The notes under the pieces were generated by a model. That model did not search any database. It saw only the letters and a list, made by a program, of their open reading frames with translations, and had not been told where the DNA came from. DNA of 64,000 nucleotides from Sambucus nigra (Eukaryota; Streptophyta; Magnoliopsida; Dipsacales; Adoxaceae), in contig OX422207.1 in NCBI GenBank assembly GCA_949130495.1, positions 829,906,073 through 829,970,072 of the forward strand. The letters are read 5' to 3'. A program made the translations under genes and the position numbers. Position 1 is the stretch's first letter. The number at the start of each line of letters is the position of its first letter. Of the stretch, positions 12,270 to 26,001 are shown piece after piece.

Positions 12270-13108
12270 TGTGTCAAAGCCTTATGAAAAAGTCACGTGA
12301 ATATTGTGAGGTCTTGACTAAATACTCAACTTGCTCTACAAAACTCTCAAAATCTCTTCGGTGATGTGAGGGAGAATATGGAGTAACACGTGTGGGAGTG
12401 CATGCGAGGACATGTATGGGAAGTTGTGTGGGAGCATACCGAGGAATAAGAATGTGAGAAACTCTCCGTAGCTTAAAACAAAACTCTCTAAGGTGACATC
12501 TTTGTTTGCAATGGGAAAAAAGCATAAATGGGCTTGGGTCCACCTTGCTCAAAACATGTAGGAAGAGCTTTCCTTGGTAGGTTCGATGTCCTAGGAAGGT
12601 TAGGATGAGGTCTATAAGGATCCATCACAAACTCAGGAACCATCTCGGGTGTGACATAGGAAGTGGATGCATCGTCAAAACCGATTCCTTGCCTCTCAAT
12701 GTTACCTAACAAGAGACCCGGGAACATCTTTCCATCCTTCTTAGACGAGTCTTCTAAAGTGACCTTGATCTCCTAAGCCCTTTCAAGATCATTCTCAAGT
12801 TGGGATTCACGGGCTTTAAGTTTGTCATGAGTCTTCAATGAAGATTGAAGATCTGTTGTAAGACTAGCCACCGTGTCTGTCAAATCGATCTTTTCCTACC
12901 TACAATAATTAACTTCTCAAATAAAGAAACCGTCACCTTATCGTGTTGACTCATTAATACCTCACCCTCTTTCAAAACCTTCACGTCCCTCTCTAAATCA
13001 AACACCCTAAGAGAAAAATTTTTGTTATGCTTTTTCGTTTTTGAAGTCTTGGTTTAAAGTTCATAAAAATCTTTTTAGAGTCCACCTTCTCCCTCACATA
13101 AATTATCC

Positions 13109-13151
<43 letters not shown>

Positions 13152-13480
13152 AAATGATTAGAAACCTCATAGAGCTTCTCACATTTAGAAATATCTTCAT
13201 CGGCATGGGATAAACTAGAAGTACTAATGTGACTGGCCATGAACACAAGATGTGGTTCATGTGGCGATTCATCCCCTAAATCCACTGACTCGACATCACT
13301 TTCACTAAGAGTGGCCTTATGTGCAACTTTCGTGCCTTGTCCTCTAGCTTAGAGGGACACTCATGTTCCTTGTGTCTTTTTTCCACACATTCATAGTATC
13401 TTATCTCACAAACATTCTTGCCATCATTCTCACTTTTATTTTTCTCAAAAATCTTTTCTTTGGAAGAAATTTCTTTATTA
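12270..13480 (-). pseudogene. SIRE-like copia gag pseudogene with two zinc knuckles
   Basis: Minus-strand relic of a long copia gag. In order: a lysine-rich stretch, then a degenerate knuckle, YYECVEKRHKEHECPSKLE (13,395-13,330), where the first Cys is replaced by Tyr. An acidic SESDVESVDLGDE segment and an HLVFMA block follow, as downstream of SIRE-type first knuckles. Next come a (CT)n microsatellite, a charged region compatible with the coiled coil of this class, and a KNxxGxxF-like segment with IERQGIGFDDASTSYV (near 12,680). A second knuckle near 12,520-12,475 reads FSHCKQRCHLREFCFKL, with the first Cys and the Gly lost. Frame changes and stops throughout rule out function. Protease, integrase and RT are missing. 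Confidence 0.7.
13114..13150. repeat. (CT)n microsatellite
   Basis: About 18 uninterrupted CT dinucleotides (GA on the gag strand) inside the gag pseudogene. It encodes an alternating Arg-Glu run in the minus frame and is a likely slippage product. Confidence 0.95.
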
Positions 13481-13639
13481 AATTTGAGAATTTTTTTTGA
13501 AGAATTTGAGAAATATGTAACCTTCTCTGATACTAATTTGAGAAATCTGGGGATTCTATGGAATTATTCGTATAGTAGTCAACCACACAAAAATTAAATT
13601 TTACCAAATTTTATCTTTGATTAAATTAGATGTGCATAG

Positions 13640-16382
13640 AAACATGCGGTCCAAATTTAAATTAGCAAACCAAGCACATAAAATTTAGATAAGTAAGGAA
13701 AAATTCCAAAAAGGGAAAAACCTTTATTCAACACTATACAAGATTTGACAGACATAATCGACTTACAAACTACTTAGATCGACTAAGTATGATGCACGGT
13801 TCTTCAAATCTCCTGAACCAACGGTACAATCCAACACTGTCGATAAGAAGCAATCCTCTCTCAGTATCCACCAATTAACCTTCTTATTCAGTAGTAGAGC
13901 TTATCCTCCACAAATCAGTAGTACCGAACAATATTTATAAAGGTGTATGAACTAAAAAGGTTCTACCTGATTTGATAAAGTGATCTCTAAGTTTTTAAGG
14001 GTATTGGAATAATATTGGTAGAGTTTAATCATGAATAGAACATAAAAAGGGTGTGAAAATCTTTCAAAAAGAGTTTTTGAAGTTCTTAATGTTGCATCTG
14101 TATTTATAAGGAAGTTAGCTACAAAACGGTAATTACTAGAGATTTGGATCAAATTTAATAATAATAAATATCTCCCGCTCGTTCGCATGATAGGTACCTC
14201 GTTCGCATGATGTACCTGTTCTCATTCGAACAAGATTCAAATGACATATCGAATAAGATTTTAGATCACAATAAAACAAGTGTCTCGTTTGATTGTTGGA
14301 AGGCTCATTCTAACGACCTACCATTTCTTGTTATTATAACTTATAACGAGATTACAGAACTTGACCAAAAGGCAATGTTCTAGATTTTGTTCAAACTAAG
14401 AGAACTTGTTCTAATGACATAGCGTAGCTCATTCAAACGACAAGCTAAACTCGTTCTAATGAGATATGAAAATGTGATTTTCACTAATTATAAATTCCAA
14501 ATAAGGGGATGGTTCACCAAATATTCCAAACTTAAATTTACTTTAAAATCTAACATTTAAAGATTCCAAATTTTAATTTCCACAAAATTAAAATTAAGCC
14601 CAACTAAACAACAACAAAAATATTTGAATTTTTTCTTTCAAACTAAGCTAACTTAACTCAAGTCCAAAATTAGCCTAACAACAATTAATTTAAGTTATAA
14701 CATAGACTAAACAAACTTAACACAAAGTTTACCAAATTAAATTGTTGACTTGAATTACATTAGCCTAAAATTAACCTAATATTATATTAGCACCAAATTA
14801 AACTAAAGTTGTGATTTAAACCAAATTTTATCTTTTTAACCTATGCATACATCTAGGTGATTTTTGGAGATAAAATAAACAATCACAACCATAAGGCACG
14901 ATGTATGAGGAAAACCCACAATGGGAAAAATCTCGGACGACCCAACCTACAAATCCACTAAGTATGACATATTTATAAAGACTACGACAAGAGAAATTAC
15001 AACAACGACTCACCTTTCAAGCCTTGCCTCTCATTTGCTCTTCAACCTCCGCCTAGTAGATAACTCCAAAGTCCACCGAAGTCATGGAGTCCACCAATGG
15101 GGCCTGGTTGCTGTCAATTACACATGGGAGCCTTTATCGATATGTGCACCGGAAACCACACGAACAGAATCCACCGCACAAAATTGCCCCCTTTTTGGGG
15201 TAGAGAAGGAACCCAAACTTTCTCCTTTTGGGTAGAGATAAACCCGGTGCTAAATGATCTCAAGCAAGAGTATATATATCAAGAAGCTTGGATGAAAAAT
15301 AAACTATGGGTGTAAACATTTTTTTGTGTGAATATAAATCATTTAATTTTAAAAAAACAAGGAAGACTTTTGGTTTGGAAATCTTTCTCTCAAAACCTCT
15401 TGGAAAGGAATGAAAAATCTTGCCAAAAATTGAGTTCCCGCACTTGTTAAAACTGATAAGAAGTTAGTGGGAACATGGGAGGTTAAAATTTCAAAACTTC
15501 TCAAAACTATCATAAACCACCCTGGTCATTTAGACAACATTTTGGAGTCGTTCGAACAACACTGTTCGAATGAAATTCGAAAGAAAAGTCAGGGTAAAAA
15601 TTCCAATTTTCATTAGATATATCGTTAGATGTCTTGTTCGAACAATTTCGCTCGAATGATATTTCTAATGAAATCTCAGGAAAAATGGTAGCAATACGTT
15701 CGAAGCTCGTTGGATATCTCATTCGAATGAGATTTCTAACGGAAAATTCAAAAATATTTTTTAACCCCAAAACTTTGATGAAAAGTTTGAAAATGATTTT
15801 CTGAAAAATATGAAAAGTCGTTAAGACAAAAATTTAATAAAAATAGACTCGTAAAAATTATCCAAGACTTCTATATATATTAAATGCATTCATACCTTTT
15901 AGAGACCTTGAAATTGATGAAATTTTGATGACATAAAACATGGCACTAGAAACTAATAATGATGTCAACTTCAATATCTGGGCCACCACATCTTCAACTC
16001 AAACGACATAGGATTGAAGAGACAACTTGAATCCTACGGCTCAAATTATTTTGTCTGGAATTAAGCTAACAATACTAATTGACTCAATTGGAAATTTGTC
16101 CTTACAAGATGGCGAGATTTGCCAAAATTTTCTAAAAGCATTTTAAAACCATTTTGAAATGCAAAATCTCAAAAATTATAAGGACCCCTCGAAAGATAAA
16201 GCTTTACTAAATCAATCATAACTCTTCTGAAAGTTGTTGAGACAAACGATTCTTCAATCTTCTATAAGTTTTCAACATTGTCTTCGAGTACATTGGACTA
16301 ATCATGAAGGTGCAGTGTATATGTAATGGGATAAGAAAAAATAAAAATAAACCCGAGCAATTATAAAACTTGCTCTTAAAGT
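13640..16382 (-). mobile_element. SIRE-like copia LTR copy b, interrupted
   Basis: Bases 13,640-14,480 match 7440-8240 of LTR copy a, and 16,085-16,382 match 8224-8495, so the LTR is split by about 1.6 kb. The insert (14,490-16,085) is itself LTR-like. It resembles 4480-5340, with its own palindrome cluster at 15,547-15,735. The copy retains a good minus-strand TATA (14,101-14,108) just downstream of its palindrome cluster (14,168-14,460). The start in minus sense is TTTAAGAGCAAG, so the expected TG is mutated. Several stacked LTR fragments are likely. Confidence 0.5.
14101..14108 (-). promoter_or_regulatory. LTR TATA box (copia copy b)
   Basis: Minus-strand TATAAATA about 60 bp downstream of the palindrome cluster. 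The equivalent in copy a (7891-7905) is degenerate. Confidence 0.5.
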
Positions 16383-16747
16383 AATTAACTACGTAATTGC
16401 AATCTAATGCAATTAAATTATTTCTTTTTGGATATGAATCTAAAGTCTCTCTCTACGTAAGGATGATTCTGAGTCCAGAGATGATCTTTTACTCTCTTCT
16501 CTAATGTCCTTTTCTACCTTTATTCTCTTTTCCTATTCTCTTAAACTCTCTCTTATACACAATTATGAAAATATTAAAAATTGGGCTGTTGTCCACCTCT
16601 TTAATCCTTATATACTAACTAATAACACTATAATCCCATTTTTAAGTGTATCCCTAAGGGTAAAAGGACACACATACCCCTATACGTGTAATAGCCTATA
16701 CCAATAAACTAATTAAATTATGTATAAATTATATTGAAGAAGGATTA
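16383..16747. other. AT-rich flank of Element 1
   Basis: No coding motif. In minus sense it has a TATATAAGG-type TATA near 16,605 and TC-rich tracts, so it may be part of the LTR into which Element 1 inserted. The last five bases before Element 1 (GATTA) nearly match the five after it (GGTTA). Confidence 0.35.
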
Positions 16748-19700
16748 TGTAACACCCCGCTTAAAATAATAACGGGTGGCCAGCCCTATTCTACATTAAA
16801 TCAAGGGTCTCAGATGGCTCAGTCTCAACATCAACTGGCAGTACTAAAATATATAAGACTAACTACCCAAAATCATATAAGCGAGATGTTAAAATTAAAT
16901 AAAACATAGAACATACAACAAACCAACACTATAAGCTACTAACAAAGAAAAGAAAGATGCATACAAGAACTATGATAAATGAAATGAATAACTACAAATG
17001 AATATGCCTCAAAGTAATAAACCCGAATAAGCTGTCGGGCCACACACAATACAATAACATAAATGGAATAAATATAAATATCTATAAATATCCCTTGGAT
17101 ACAAACCTGATATACAATATGAGTCCCAACTAGCTTTTCAAGGAAATAAGAAGCGACTACAGTCTAAATCCCGCAACAGTCCGCACCTGTTACGGCTCCC
17201 ACGACTCTGGATAGAAGGGCATCCGACAACCAAGCGGTAGGACACTTGTAGTAGTAGTAGTATATATATATATATATACATGCAGGAGAGAAAAGTAAAC
17301 GGGTCAGAGCCCGAGTTGTGAAAATATTTAGCAAGTGTGTTAACTGTGCATAATAAATATAAATGCACTTATTTCATAATTAATGTGGAATCGCACTATC
17401 GTGAAACCCCAACTCACCTCTCATCTAACGGCGCACACCTATTCGCGTCCTGAAATCTTAATTAAGTTACCCCACCCATAAGGACAACCTAACTTACCAT
17501 AGGCTCGACCTATACCCACAAGACCTGCCCTCCTATCATTACCCATGAATCCAACTCTTTCTAAACACACTTAATTATTTTCAAACATATATGCCATACT
17601 AGGCTTTATAAATTCCAATTTAACTTAATCATTCATCCAATTTTATAACTACGCATATTAACATTAAGCTTCATTTTAAGAGTTTATTCTCTAAGTAACA
17701 TGCACAATTTAATAAGGACAAAACATCTCCCTACTCTCAACATTGTACTACGTTTCGTGCGTGGAGTGTCTCGCAAAGCGAAATCCAAACAAGGAACCCC
17801 CCCCCCCCGTTACACTACTCCTTGACAATGTCGATCCTAGAGATCCATTATGTCATACATACACTTCTACTATTACAACTACTGAATTTAGATTACCATA
17901 TAAGAACAACTCGAAATCTCCAATAATATCCTTGGGATGATGTAACCGAAATATTCCTTAAATGCGATACATCAACCCCCAATAATCTAGTACACCATAA
18001 TCATCCAAGATGTACTACATAAAATTCCATATCCTTCCACATATAGGATATATAAATATATATATAGGCATTTATTCTAACCATATATATATATATACAA
18101 TCATCCATTCCCATAGCCAAGTGTACATACCACATATGATGTATAATGGCCATGCACATAATATACCCGGTTATACATATCGCCGATAAACTGCACCGTG
18201 CTATCATCTTCCAAGGCATTACTCACATACCATCCTGGGGACCACGGTCGGACTCAACATCCTCGACATCGGGGCCAAACACACACACACACGACGTCCC
18301 GGGAAGAGGTCATAGCTCCTAATCGGTCAACGAGATGAGACATACCCACCACGTCCCACCACAAAAGAGATGCATATCACATAATAACATAATGGACGAC
18401 TATGACCTGGGGAATATCCACACCCTGCTCCTTGAGCCAGGATGCTCACCCTCTGCGCGGAAACTTCCCAATGATAGCATGAGCGGGGTATGCTTAACCA
18501 CATAAGTATATATATCATTCTCATGCACAATATATATACATCCATATGATCCCATCATATAATTAAACCATCACATACGGTTTAGATATTCACAACATGA
18601 GTATGCACATCCATATCTATACAATAATATATATGTATATCCACATAAATATACACACTATCTCTCGTCCATATATATAAGATTTATAAACTCGGCTGTA
18701 AGTATACATAATCTTCATTATACTAGCCATCGTCCCGACACATTTAATTTACCTCAATATGTGAATACAATCCCTCACTTGAAGCATATTCATCCATTTT
18801 TCCTATGATATGAATAGTCTTCCAACATGTATATACCCAACATTAAGGTTATCACCCAAAGTTTAGTGTAGGAAACCATCACTACACATCTCATCTATAT
18901 TCGAAAGTACATAAATATCTCTAGTACTATTCGATCATTTGTGCGCACATAACTATTAGTCTATAAACCTCAACTCAATCTTAAATTCATCTCATGACTC
19001 CCATCACGTAGGGAAATACCACACCGATATATAGTTACTAACCCGACTACGGTTCAATTGCTCCTATGAACCCCTAAGTCTTATTGCACTTGCAATCTAT
19101 TCCTTAAGTTAAACATTCCTAAGGATACTCAACCTCTCTCTCGCGTCGGTCCCAAATCTCGTCCTAAATAGAATCCTATCACTATAAGGATTCGACACAA
19201 ACCTCGGCCTATGATTTCATGTCGTACCCTCACAACTCTCTCGAAGGGACCCTATCCTTACATCATAGCTAGGCTCACTTTTGATCTATAATTAGGATTT
19301 CCATCCCTAATGAGGTTCTCACCATCTCTATATACAACTCCAATGCATACATATATCTATTCTTTCCCAATTTTAGTTCAAGAAGTCCCCAATATCATAA
19401 CATGTGAGAAGCCCCTTATATATCTCCAAATCATGTGATAAGCCCATTCTTACATCATAAAAGAAGGTCCAAAATCAATAAACCCAACCAAAAAGGGTTA
19501 GAAATCATTCTAGAAAAATTTAGCAAAACTACCCTGTTTTCGAATCGATTCGGCCCCTCCGAATCAATTCGGCCCCAACAGCGAATCGATTCGGCCCAAC
19601 TAGACCTGTAAGTCTGCTACATACCGAATCGATTCGCTAGGGGCGAATCGATTCGGCCCTAAAGACCTGAGGTTTCTACAACCTGGCGAATCGATTCGCT

Positions 19701-20476
19701 AGGGGCGAATCGATTCAGCCAGTTCAGAAAGCCACGAAAATGGCTAATTTCTCCAAAACCCAATTTCCCAAAATTCAATTATACATCTTCCAACCCTTAA
19801 TCTTCAATCCCAACATTTTTCCAACATCAAATTTCATCCTATATCTATCTTCATCAAGTTATTTTCCTTAAACCCAAGTATAATAATCAATTTCAAGACT
19901 TAAATACACAAAATTAGGATTTGCCATTTAACCCAAAATCCAATTCTTTTACCCACAAATTATGAAATCAAATACACAAATGACTTATTTAGCAAGATTA
20001 AACACTTGCCTCGATTTTGTAGAGGTTGGATCGTCCCCGAAAATTGCTGCTGGGCCGGAAGTCTCCAAGCTTTCTTCCTCTCTCTCTTCCTTTCTTCTTC
20101 TTTCTTTCTTCCTTTCTCTTTTGTTTCTATTTCTCTTTCTCTCAAATGAGAAGGCTTAATCCGTAAGCCTCTTAAATCCCTTAAAACAATAAACCCAGTT
20201 TTAAATGTTAATACACACTTTAAATGACTCGTTTACTCCAATTCGAGTCAAACTGACTTAAAAATAATCCGGAACCGAAATAAAACCCAACGACAGTCAT
20301 TTTGACTATCTCGACCCAACCGGAACAAATGGTACACTCAAAATCATCATCTGGAATACTGTGAAATATTATCTATTTTTGAACTTCAATTTCCAAAATT
20401 TAAAATTGTCCAATTCAATTAAATTTTATTTTCCCAAAAATTTAATTTCTCAGTCCCAAAATCATGGGGTGTTACA
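16748..20476 (-). repeat. Element 1 3' LTR (3729 bp)
   Basis: Direct repeat of 22,254-25,976, by eye about 95-97 percent identical with small indels. Contains a (TA)n run near 17,262, a C-run near 17,802, a CA run near 18,280, the CGAATCGATTCG palindrome cluster (19,541-19,720), a pyrimidine tract (20,068-20,143) and the conserved LTR core block near 20,220-20,350. Confidence 0.93.
19541..19720. promoter_or_regulatory. CGAATCGATTCG palindrome cluster, 3' LTR
   Basis: Seven copies or near-copies of the perfect 12-bp palindrome CGAATCGATTCG, mostly followed by GGCC or CTAGGGG, in 180 bp. In minus sense it lies about 120 bp upstream of a TATATAAG box at 19,415-19,423. Confidence 0.7.
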
Positions 20477-22239
20477 CTCTCCCCCCTTACCAGAATTTCG
20501 CCCGCGAAATTTAAGATGTACTTAGGACTTCAATCTCATATAGTCCTTACATCTACCCTCTAAAGCACTATACCAATCCTTCCCGATTCTCACGTCGAAC
20601 CATATAAATTTTAAAACGAACTAGGTACCCAGGGCGCCCATACACCCCGCACCCGAGCTCCACTCGTAGAATTATAATCAGGCTCCATTAGCCTCAAATC
20701 GTAATATAGCTCTCAGCAATATAATATATAACAACATTTTAAATATATAAAAGTTTGAAAATTCCCAATGGTTGAACTCCTTTCAATTCCTGACACTAGC
20801 TACCTTCGTGCGGGGGAGGTCTCGCAAGCGAAATCCAAACAAGGAATCCTCCCAATACACTACTGTGTAGCTAGGTCGGGAATTGAGATTAGTTAAACCA
20901 GGGTTGAGGTTTTATAAAACAATTTTCATATTTTAGATATTGCCCGAAGGCCTATACAACAATATAATATAAATCAATTCCGCGTCTTTCGACACGCCAA
21001 ACAAACACCTTATGTTTAGGACACAAGGCCTCAAAAAATACAACACTCTAACCACTACCTAGTTCTTAAAACTAGCACAACTACGAGCTAAATTCTTCGC
21101 TCAACATAAATCTACTAAACTCTAAACCTCTCAATTATAAAATTCCTCTACATCACATCAACACCTTTCCATAAAATAAGTTCTTCCCTCATTGGAACAC
21201 TACCATTACATGCCCGAACCTATCCGTAAGACAATAACCTTATAACGACTACTCAACAAACCTCGACATTTCGCACTTCCGGAATTCAATAACACAACTT
21301 TCTACTATCTCTTTACAAGACGGTCAATTGTCTCAAAAGATGCCATACGAAGGTTGTACTTGCTCACTCCTTCCTCCAAGGAAATTTTATACACCCTAAT
21401 GGTGTAGCGGCTACTACTCATCATACCTTACGCGCGACGTTCCCAATATCGCACAAAGCATGACTTAAACCCAAATAAAGGTATTCTACCTTATACTTCC
21501 ATAATCCAATTGTTTTACCTCATCCGTGGATCCTCCTTTAAGGTCCTCTACTCCTTCCAGGACACTCATTCTTCCTAAACCTATTTCTCCACAAGAGAAA
21601 CATCTTCCTCAAAATCCTTCCTAACCATCCCGAAGGACAAAACACTATTGCGACTACCGAAAACTCCCTCAGTCCTACTTAATGGACCCAAAACTTTAAA
21701 TTTCTCACTCCCTCTTCCCAAAAGGCAATACTCCCGATATTGGGACAACTCCACACACCTCACATCGAGAAAAGTTACCAACACCAAGTTTCCTAATAAT
21801 TGTTGAAGAATTTCTCAATCTAACCTCCCAAGGACTACAATATATACATCTCCTGAGAATTACCTTACTACGTCCAAGATTCGCCATTCGATTAAATTTC
21901 CCTTTCTTACTCAACCACCGATAGAACACCTTGAACCACTACTAGAGTTATCTTTCTTATTTCTGCCTGAATCGAGGAGAACAAATACCTCCAATCAAAG
22001 CGTACCCAAAATCTATTATGGGTATCTCATCTCTAATCTTGTCCTTCCCTAGATGACATAATCTAGGCGACGTCTAAAACGAGAGCAACTATTATCAGAA
22101 CGTCGATCAAGTGAATACACTTCACAGAAGCAGATAAACGCAGTGAACACAATAATCTTGAATGTAGGGATCTATATCAAGAGCGCTAACGAAAGAACGC
22201 AGAAAACCCGCACAAATCCTAAAGACTCTAGAACCTGAT
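20477..22239 (-). other. Element 1 interior, non-coding
   Basis: 1.76 kb without gag, protease, RT or integrase motifs in any frame I could read. Minus frames 21,581-21,787 and 21,705-21,929 are short and unrecognised. A stretch at 20,801-20,865 (GCGAAATCCAAACAAGGAA and flanks) repeats LTR sequence at 17,745-17,820, so part of the interior is LTR-derived. The PPT (GGTAAGGGGGGAGAG) lies next to the 3' LTR. Confidence 0.65.
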
Positions 22240-22251
22240 GCTCTGATACCA
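22240..22251 (-). other. Element 1 primer-binding site (tRNA-iMet)
   Basis: Minus-strand TGGTATCAGAGC two bases inside the 5' LTR end, followed by ATCAGGTTC. This is the standard complement of the initiator tRNA-Met 3' end. Confidence 0.92.
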
Positions 22252-24913
22252 TCTGTAACCCCCCGCTTAAAATAATAACGGGTGACCAGCCCTATACTAC
22301 ATTAAATCAAGGGTCTCAGATGGCTCAGTCTCAACATCAACTGGCAGTACTAAAATATATAAGACTAACTACCCAATATCATATAAGGGAGATGTTAAAA
22401 TTAAATAAAACAAAGAACAGACAACAAACCAACACTATAAGCTCCTAATAAAGAAAAGAAAGATGAATACAAGAACTATGATAAATGAAATGAATAACTA
22501 CAAATGAATATGCCTCAAAGTAATAACCCCGAATAAGCTGTCGGGTCACAGACAATACAATAACTGAAATGGAATAAATATAAATATCTATAAATATCCG
22601 TTGGGTACAAACCCGATATAAAATATGAGTCCCAACTAGCTTTTCAAGGAAATAAGAAGCGACTACAATCTAAATCCCGCAACAGTCCGCACCTGTTACG
22701 GCTCCCACGACTCTGGATAGAAGGGCATCCGACATCCAAGCGGTAGGACACCTGTAGTAGTATATATATATATTCATGAAGGAGAGAAAAGTAAACGGGT
22801 TAGAGCCCGAGTTGTGAAAATATTTAGCAAGTGTGTTAACCGTGCATAATAAATATAAATGCACTTATTTCATAATTAAAGTGAAATCGCACTCTCATGA
22901 AACCCCAACTCACCTCTCATCTAACGGCGCGCACCTATTCGCGTCCTAAAATCTTAATTAAGTTACCCCACCCATAAGGACAACCTAACTTACCATAGGC
23001 TCGACCTATACCCATAAGAGCTACCCTCCTATCATTACCCATGAATCCAACTCTTTCTAAACACACTTAATTATTTTCAAACATATACGCCATACTAGGC
23101 TTTATAAATTCCAATTTAACTTAATCATTCATCCAATTTTATTACTACGCATAATAACATTAAGCTTCATTTTAAGAGTTTATTCTCTAAGTAACATGCA
23201 CAATTTAATAAGGGCAAAACTTCTCCCTACTCTCAACATTGTACTACATTTCGTGCGTGGAGCGTCTCGAAAAGCGAAATCCAAACAAGGAACCCCCCTG
23301 TTACACTACTCCTTGACAATGTCGATCCCAGAGATCCGTTATGCCATACATACACTTCTATTATTACAACTACTGAATTTAGATTACCATATAAGAACAA
23401 CTCGAAATCTCCAATAATATCCTTGGGATGATGTAACCGAAATATTCCTTAAATGCGATACATCAACCCCCAATAATCTATTACACCATAATCATCCAAG
23501 ATGTACTACATAAAAATTCCATATCCTTCCACCTATAGGATATATAAATATATATATAGGCATTTATTCTAACCATATATATATATATATACAATCATCC
23601 ATTCCCATAGCCAAGTGTACGTACCACATATGATGTACAATGGCCATGCACATAATATACTCGGCTATACATATCGTCGATAAACTGCACCATGCTATCA
23701 TCTTCCAGGGCATTACTCACATACCATCCTGGGGACCACGGTCGGACTCAACATCACCGACATCGGGGCCAAACACACACACACACACGACGTCCCGGGA
23801 AGCGGTTATAGCTCCTAACCGGTCAATGAGACGACACATACCCACCACGTCCCACCCCAAAAGAGATGCATATCACATAATAACACAATGGACGACTATG
23901 ACCTGGGGAATATCCACACCTTGCTCCTTGAGCCAGAATGCTCACCCTCTGCGCGAAAACTTCCCAATGATAGCATGAGCGGGGTATGATTAACCACATA
24001 AGTATATATATCATTCTCATGCACAATATATATACATCCATATGATCCCATCATATAATTAAACCATCACATACGGTTTAGATATTCACAACATGAGTAT
24101 GCACATATATCCATATCTATACAATTATATATATGTATATCCACATAAATACACACACTATCTCTCGTCCGTATGTATAAGATTTATAAACTCGGCTATA
24201 AGTATACATAATCTTCATTATACTAGCCATCGTCCCAACACATTTAATTTACCTCAATATGTGAATACAATCCCTCACTAGAAGCATATTCATCCATTTG
24301 TCCTATGATATGAATAGTCTTCCAACATGTATATACCCAACATTAAGGTTATCACCCAAAGTTTAGTGTAGAAAACCATCACTACACATCTCATTTATAT
24401 TCGAAAGTACATAAATATCTCTAGTACTATTCGACCATTTGTGCGCACATAACTATTAGTCTATAAACCTCAACTCAATCTTAAATTCATCTCATGACTC
24501 CCTTCACGTTGGTAAATACCACACCGATATATAGTTACTAACCCGACTACGGTTCAATTGCTCCTATGAACCTTAAGTCTTATTTCACTTGCAATCTATT
24601 CCTTAAGTTAAACATTCCTAAGGATACTTAACCACTCTCTCGCGTCGGTCCCCAATCTTGTCCTAAATAGAATCCTATCACTATAAGGATTCGACACAAA
24701 CCTCGGTCTACGATTTCATGTCATACCCTCACAACTCTCTTGAAGGGACCCTATCCTTACATCATAGCTAGGCTCACTTTTGATCTATAATTAGGATTTC
24801 CATCCTCAATGAGGTTCTCACCAACTCTATATACAACTCCAATGCATAAATATATCTATTCTTTCCCAATTTTATTTCAAGAAGTCCCCAATCTCATAAC
24901 ATGTGAGAATCCC

Positions 24914-24922
24914 CTTATATAT
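24914..24922 (-). promoter_or_regulatory. Element 1 LTR TATA box
   Basis: ATATATAAG on the minus strand within GGAGATATATAAGGGG, conserved in the other LTR at 19,415-19,423. It is the likely start region of the element transcript. Confidence 0.5.
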
Positions 24923-25039
24923 CTCCAAATCATGTGAGAAGGCCCTTCTTACATCATAAAATAAGGTCCCAAATCAATAAACCCAACCAAAAAGGGTTAG
25001 AAATCATTCTAGAAAAATTTAGCAAAACTACCCTGTTTT

Positions 25040-25219
25040 CGAATCGATTCGGCCCCTCCGAATCGATTCGGCTCCAACAGCGAATCGATTCGGCCCAACC
25101 AGACCTGTAAGTCTGCTACATACTGAATCGATTTTCTAGGGGCAAATTGATTCAGCCCTAAAGACATGAGGCTTCTACAACTTGGCGAATCGATTCGCTA
25201 GGGGCGAATCGATTCGGCC
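25040..25219. promoter_or_regulatory. CGAATCGATTCG palindrome cluster, 5' LTR
   Basis: Same cluster in the 5' LTR; one pair near 25,120-25,155 has decayed. The TATA is at 24,914-24,922 (minus), at the same spacing. Confidence 0.7.
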
Positions 25220-26001
25220 AGTTCAGAAAGCCACGAAAATGGCTAATTTCTCCAAAACCCAATTTCCCCAAATTCAATTTATACCTCTTCCAACTCTTAA
25301 TCTTCAATCCCAACATTTTTCCAACATCAAATTTCATCCTATATCTAGCTTCATCAAGTTATTTTCCTTAAACCCAAGTATAATAATCAATTTCAAGACT
25401 TAAATACCCAAAATTAGGTTTTGCCTTATAACCCAAAATCTAATTCTTTTACCCCCAAATTATGAAATCAAATACACAAATGACTTATTTAGCAAGATTA
25501 AACACTTGCCTCGATTTTGTAGAGGTTGGATCGTCCCCGAAAATCGCGATTGGGCCGGAAGTCTCCAAGCTTTCTTCCTCTCTCTCTTCCTTTCTTCTTC
25601 TTTCTTTCTTCCTTTCTCTTTTGTTTCTATTTCTGTTTCTGTCAAATGAGAAGGCTTGATCCGTAAGCCTCTTAAATCCCTTAAAATATTAAACTCAGTT
25701 TTAAATGTTAATACGCACTTTAAATGACTCGTTTACTCCAATTCGAGTCAAACTGACTTAAAAATAATTCGGAATCGAAATAAAACCGAACGACAGTCAT
25801 TTTGACTATCTCGACCCAACCAGAACCAATGGTACACTCAAAATCATCATCCGGAATACTTTGAAACATTATCTATTTTTGAACTTCAATTTCCAAAATT
25901 TAAAATTCTCCAATTCAATTAAATTTTATTTTCCCAAAAATTTAATTTCTCAGTCCAAGAATCGTGGGGTGTTACAGGTTAATGATGATTATAGGAAAAA
26001 T

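Larger units (their letters stand above)
16748..25976 (-). mobile_element. Element 1: LARD-like LTR retrotransposon
   Basis: Complete element on the minus strand: 5' LTR 22,254-25,976, primer site 22,240-22,251, 1.78-kb interior, polypurine tract at 20,477-20,491, 3' LTR 16,748-20,476. The flanks GATTA/GGTTA are a probable 5-bp target duplication with one change. LTR ends are TGTAACACCCC and GGGGTGTTACA, a near-perfect terminal inverted repeat. The interior has no recognisable gag or pol, while the LTRs are very long. It therefore fits a large retrotransposon derivative that would need enzymes from a relative. The PPT context, AAATTTCGCGGGCGAAATTC then GGTAAGGGGGGAGAG, is of gypsy/chromovirus style. 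Confidence 0.85.
22254..25976 (-). repeat. Element 1 5' LTR (3723 bp)
   Basis: Partner of the 16,748-20,476 LTR, with the same ends and internal landmarks: palindrome cluster 25,040-25,219 and pyrimidine tract 25,568-25,645. Short frames that recur in both LTRs (for example 19,962-20,159 and 25,462-25,659) are simply the duplicated repeat, not genes. Confidence 0.93.

Noticed and set aside
13075..13285. Arg-Glu repeat protein
   Set aside because: Translation of the (CT)n microsatellite within a dead gag.
17138..18545. Pairs of similar small frames here and at 22,670-24,041
   Set aside because: They recur because both lie in the LTRs of Element 1; no motif and not conserved in frame.
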